Position numbers and translations under genes: made by a program
NCBI RefSeq assembly: GCF_003858645.1
Contig: NZ_RQJP01000001.1
Location: forward strand, 930,001 to 994,000
DNA: 64,000 nt
Direction: 5' to 3'
Origin: Larkinella knui
Lineage (GTDB): Bacteria; Bacteroidota; Bacteroidia; Cytophagales; Spirosomataceae
Notes under the pieces: model-generated
What the model was told of the DNA's origin: nothing
What the model saw: only the letters and a program-made list of their open reading frames with translations
Databases searched by the model: none
In this document: one piece after another, positions 61,943-64,000 of the stretch
Numbering within the stretch: position 1 is the first letter of the stretch
How the letters are laid out: every line of letters begins with the position of its first letter

Positions 61943-62761
61943 ATGGAACGTATCGCCTTTACAATCAGTCTATTATTACTAATATTTCGCTTGCCAGGAA
62001 ATGCGCAGCACGACAGGAACACGATCGGGGTTTCGGTTGGAACCTTTTCGCTTCGGATGCTCGATCAACAGGCTTCACCGCTTCGGTACAAAGGAGCTAT
62101 TCAGCCGGTTTTTGGCCTGCGGTATGGTCATGAATCCGACCGCTCCCGGTTGAACATCCGACTGTCGGGGGGCGCAGGAACCCTGAATCCCGAACGATTT
62201 GGCCCCCGCTCGTATTCGACTTCGTTCCCCGACGGAAAGCCTTTTACGTATGAAATCGCGTCGGTTTTTTACTACGTTGGCCTGGAAGCGGATTACCTCC
62301 GCCGGGTCAATTCGGTCGAGAATACGAACAGTGCTCTCTGGGTGGGTGGAGCCGTGCAGGAGTCGATCTGGTACGCCGATGAAGTCGCCAATTTTCCCTG
62401 GGTTGTCAATACCGCAACGGTATCGCCGGTTATCCAGTATGACTACCACTTTCAGCCCCGGCACAGCCTCACCCTTCGGGTCGATATGGCGGTTTTGGGG
62501 TTAATTACCCGCGCTATTTACGCCAATTTTCCGAAGTCGACACAGGATGAAAACGTGAAGGCTTTTTTCAAACAGGGAACTCAGGCGGCTACCGCCAACA
62601 GATTGGGCAGTGTTAATTTGCAGGTGGGTTATGGCTTTCGGGTCAGTCCGCGCATCAGTTTCGGCGCCACCTACCGCGCCCGGTACCTGAGTTATCCGTC
62701 ACCCCGGCCCATTCGGGCCGTTAGCAACACCATTTCGCTGGAAAGCGAGATGCGGTTTTAA
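61943..62761 (+). CDS. Small outer-membrane beta-barrel candidate
   Basis: The 272-residue product has a signal peptide (MERIAFTISLLLLIFRLPGNA) and amphipathic strands (IGVSVGTFSLRMLD, SRLNIRLSGGAG, RISFGATYRARYL), with a terminal phenylalanine as barrel proteins often have. No family was recognised. It begins 40 bases before the S41 gene, and the two may share a transcript. Confidence 0.6.
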   Translation: MERIAFTISLLLLIFRLPGNAQHDRNTIGVSVGTFSLRMLDQQASPLRYKGAIQPVFGLRYGHESDRSRLNIRLSGGAGTLNPERFGPRSYSTSFPDGKPFTYEIASVFYYVGLEADYLRRVNSVENTNSALWVGGAVQESIWYADEVANFPWVVNTATVSPVIQYDYHFQPRHSLTLRVDMAVLGLITRAIYANFPKSTQDENVKAFFKQGTQAATANRLGSVNLQVGYGFRVSPRISFGATYRARYLSYPSPRPIRAVSNTISLESEMRF

Positions 62762-62800
62762 TGTTCATCCATACCGTAAACACCTTCATTGAACCAGCCC

Positions 62801-63841
62801 ATGAAAACGATTCAATTCCGTCCTTTTTTACAAATTACGTTCGTAGCCGCTGCGGTTTTTTTGTCCTCCTGTTCCCAGAAACTGATTGGTCCCGATGCGC
62901 CGAACAACCCCGTCGCCAATTTTGATCACCTCTGGGGCGAATACGATAAAATGTACGGCGCTTTTGAGCCGAAAAAAATCGACTGGCAGGCGGTTTATCA
63001 GAAATACCGCCCGCAGGTCAGCGACAACATGACCGACGCTGAACTCCTGAACGTGATGACGCAGATGCTGGATGTTCTGGACGACAATCACGTGTATCTG
63101 CGGCCAACGGCGAACACAAAGCTGCCCTGGTATTCGGGGGGAATCCTGGGCCGGACCCGGGTGGAAGACTACAACGGTGAGGTAGTAAAAACGTATTTAA
63201 GTGAAACCAAAATGTACGGCAATGACCTGGAATACGGCAAGTTAACGCCAACGGTGGGGTACCTGCTCCTGAAGGGCTTCGAGAATAATAGTTCCTATTA
63301 CCCGAAAGCAATGGACGAAGTGCTGACGTACCTGAAAGACCTGAAAGGCGTTGTGATTGACCTGCGTGCGAATGGTGGGGGAGAAGACCGCGTATCGCAG
63401 TACATCGCCAACCGGTTTGCGACCGAAAAACACTTATCTTTCACCGCACGACTGCGGAATGGCCCCCATCATGCCGATTTTGGACCGGAATTGCGGTTTT
63501 ATACCGAGCCGGAAGGAAGTTTTCAATACACAAAACCGGTGGTTGTGCTCACGAATCGGTCGTCGTACAGTTCGGCGGAAACGTTCATGCTGGCCATGCT
63601 CCAGAACAAAACCGTTACGCAGGTTGGCGACGTGACGGGTGGGGCTTTCTCAGACGCCGTCGAGCGGGATTTGCCCAATGGCTGGAGCTTCCGCGTGCCG
63701 ATTGCCGACGTGCGCGACGCCAACGGAAAGAACCTGGAAGGCATTGGCATTACGCCCAAAATTGTGGTCAGAAACAAGCCGGAAGACCTGAAAGCCGGTC
63801 ACGATTACGCGCTGGAAACAGCAATCGGGTTATTGAACTAA
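62801..63841 (+). CDS. S41-family peptidase lipoprotein
   Basis: From ATG at 62801 the product has 346 residues, with a lipobox (VFLSSC, Cys24). The C-terminal S41 domain has VVIDLRANGGGEDRVSQYI, the serine in NRSSYSSAETFML and a following VGDVTGGAFSD. No PDZ domain was seen. It would cut proteins at the membrane, perhaps at C-termini. The next gene follows without a gap. Confidence 0.88.
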   Translation: MKTIQFRPFLQITFVAAAVFLSSCSQKLIGPDAPNNPVANFDHLWGEYDKMYGAFEPKKIDWQAVYQKYRPQVSDNMTDAELLNVMTQMLDVLDDNHVYLRPTANTKLPWYSGGILGRTRVEDYNGEVVKTYLSETKMYGNDLEYGKLTPTVGYLLLKGFENNSSYYPKAMDEVLTYLKDLKGVVIDLRANGGGEDRVSQYIANRFATEKHLSFTARLRNGPHHADFGPELRFYTEPEGSFQYTKPVVVLTNRSSYSSAETFMLAMLQNKTVTQVGDVTGGAFSDAVERDLPNGWSFRVPIADVRDANGKNLEGIGITPKIVVRNKPEDLKAGHDYALETAIGLLN

Positions 63842-64000
63842 ATGGAAAAACTGAACGACAAGTGGTTTCGGCTCATCGGCATTCCACTCATCGCTTTGCT
63901 GGGCGACTGGATTTTTTACGACGAAATCAACCGGCAGCACGGCCAGTCATTCTGGTTGGATGTGGGCGTGGGCGTCATCGAGTCTTCGCTGCTCTGGACC
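63842..64000 (+). CDS. N-terminal part of a membrane protein, possibly a LytS-type histidine kinase (cut by the window edge)
   Basis: The ATG follows the S41 stop directly. The 53 visible residues (MEKLNDKWFRLIGIPLIALL and onwards) contain one membrane helix and resemble the opening of Bacteroidota LytS-type sensor kinases. The kinase domain lies outside the window. Confidence 0.4.
   Translation, partial: MEKLNDKWFRLIGIPLIALLGDWIFYDEINRQHGQSFWLDVGVGVIESSLLWT

Noticed and set aside
1-64000. Defence island, retron, toxin-antitoxin or secondary-metabolite cluster
   Set aside because: No characteristic gene for any of these was recognised in the window.

Overview
The window looks like chromosomal DNA from a Bacteroidota bacterium of the order Cytophagales, probably near Spirosoma or Larkinella. 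This is inferred from Bacteroidota-type promoters (TAnnTTTG at -7), type IX secretion (T9SS) sorting domains, a gliding-motility-type C-terminal domain, DUF5723 and DUF4932 families, and ECF sigma/anti-sigma pairs. Base composition is near 50% GC, apart from a few clearly AT-rich stretches. No phage, insertion sequence, CRISPR array, restriction system or toxin-antitoxin pair was recognised.

Layout. 1-10 kb: a truncated membrane sensor, a DUF3299 protein, tRNA-Ala(GGC), an ECF sigma factor with a 72-residue partner, a ClpP paralogue, a Nudix hydrolase, an NlpC/P60 lipoprotein, Tex, a cold-shock protein, a Rof-like small protein, a NudK-like Nudix enzyme facing a DeoR-type regulator, and a lipoprotein gene broken by one in-frame stop. 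10-20 kb: a metallo-beta-lactamase-fold hydrolase, two convergent L,D-transpeptidases of different families, a beta-helix protein, EcsC, a SlyD-type prolyl isomerase, a fasciclin protein, a predicted metalloprotease and a membrane-anchored AraC regulator. 20-36 kb: a DMT permease, an MsbA-like ABC exporter, PBP1A, secreted MsrB, a fasciclin/RskA/SigK-type cluster, LysA, YebC and a large T9SS cargo protein.

36-53 kb is an exopolysaccharide or surface-glycan locus: an initiating sugar transferase, a Wzc-type co-polymerase/BY-kinase, two GnT-I-like glycosyltransferases, GT2 and GT4 enzymes, a Wzy-like polymerase, a WecG/TagA enzyme, a Gfo/Idh/MocA oxidoreductase, an unassigned TIM-barrel-like protein, and a Wzx flippase. 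The initiating transferase would load undecaprenyl phosphate, the glycosyltransferases would extend the chain, and Wzx, Wzy and Wzc would flip, polymerise and control chain length. No Wza-like export protein or nucleotide-sugar synthesis gene lies in the window. The flippase and the last GT4 gene sit in an AT-rich islet suggesting recent import, and a short ORF earlier in the operon resembles the first membrane segment of an older flippase.

53-64 kb: a T9SS-targeted beta-helix protein, an orphan circularly permuted ATP-grasp enzyme, a DUF5723 protein, an unassigned multi-pass membrane protein, an outer-membrane barrel candidate, an S41 peptidase lipoprotein and the start of a membrane protein that may be a LytS-type kinase.

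The main unexplained signals are long intergenic inverted repeats at several gene junctions (two share the same words 13.6 kb apart), a 40-bp perfect palindrome, alternative hairpins ahead of clpP, a SigK/RskA/fasciclin arrangement that parallels the mycobacterial one, and the TIM-barrel/Gfo-Idh pair in the glycan locus. I found no clear case of a wholly new multi-gene system.
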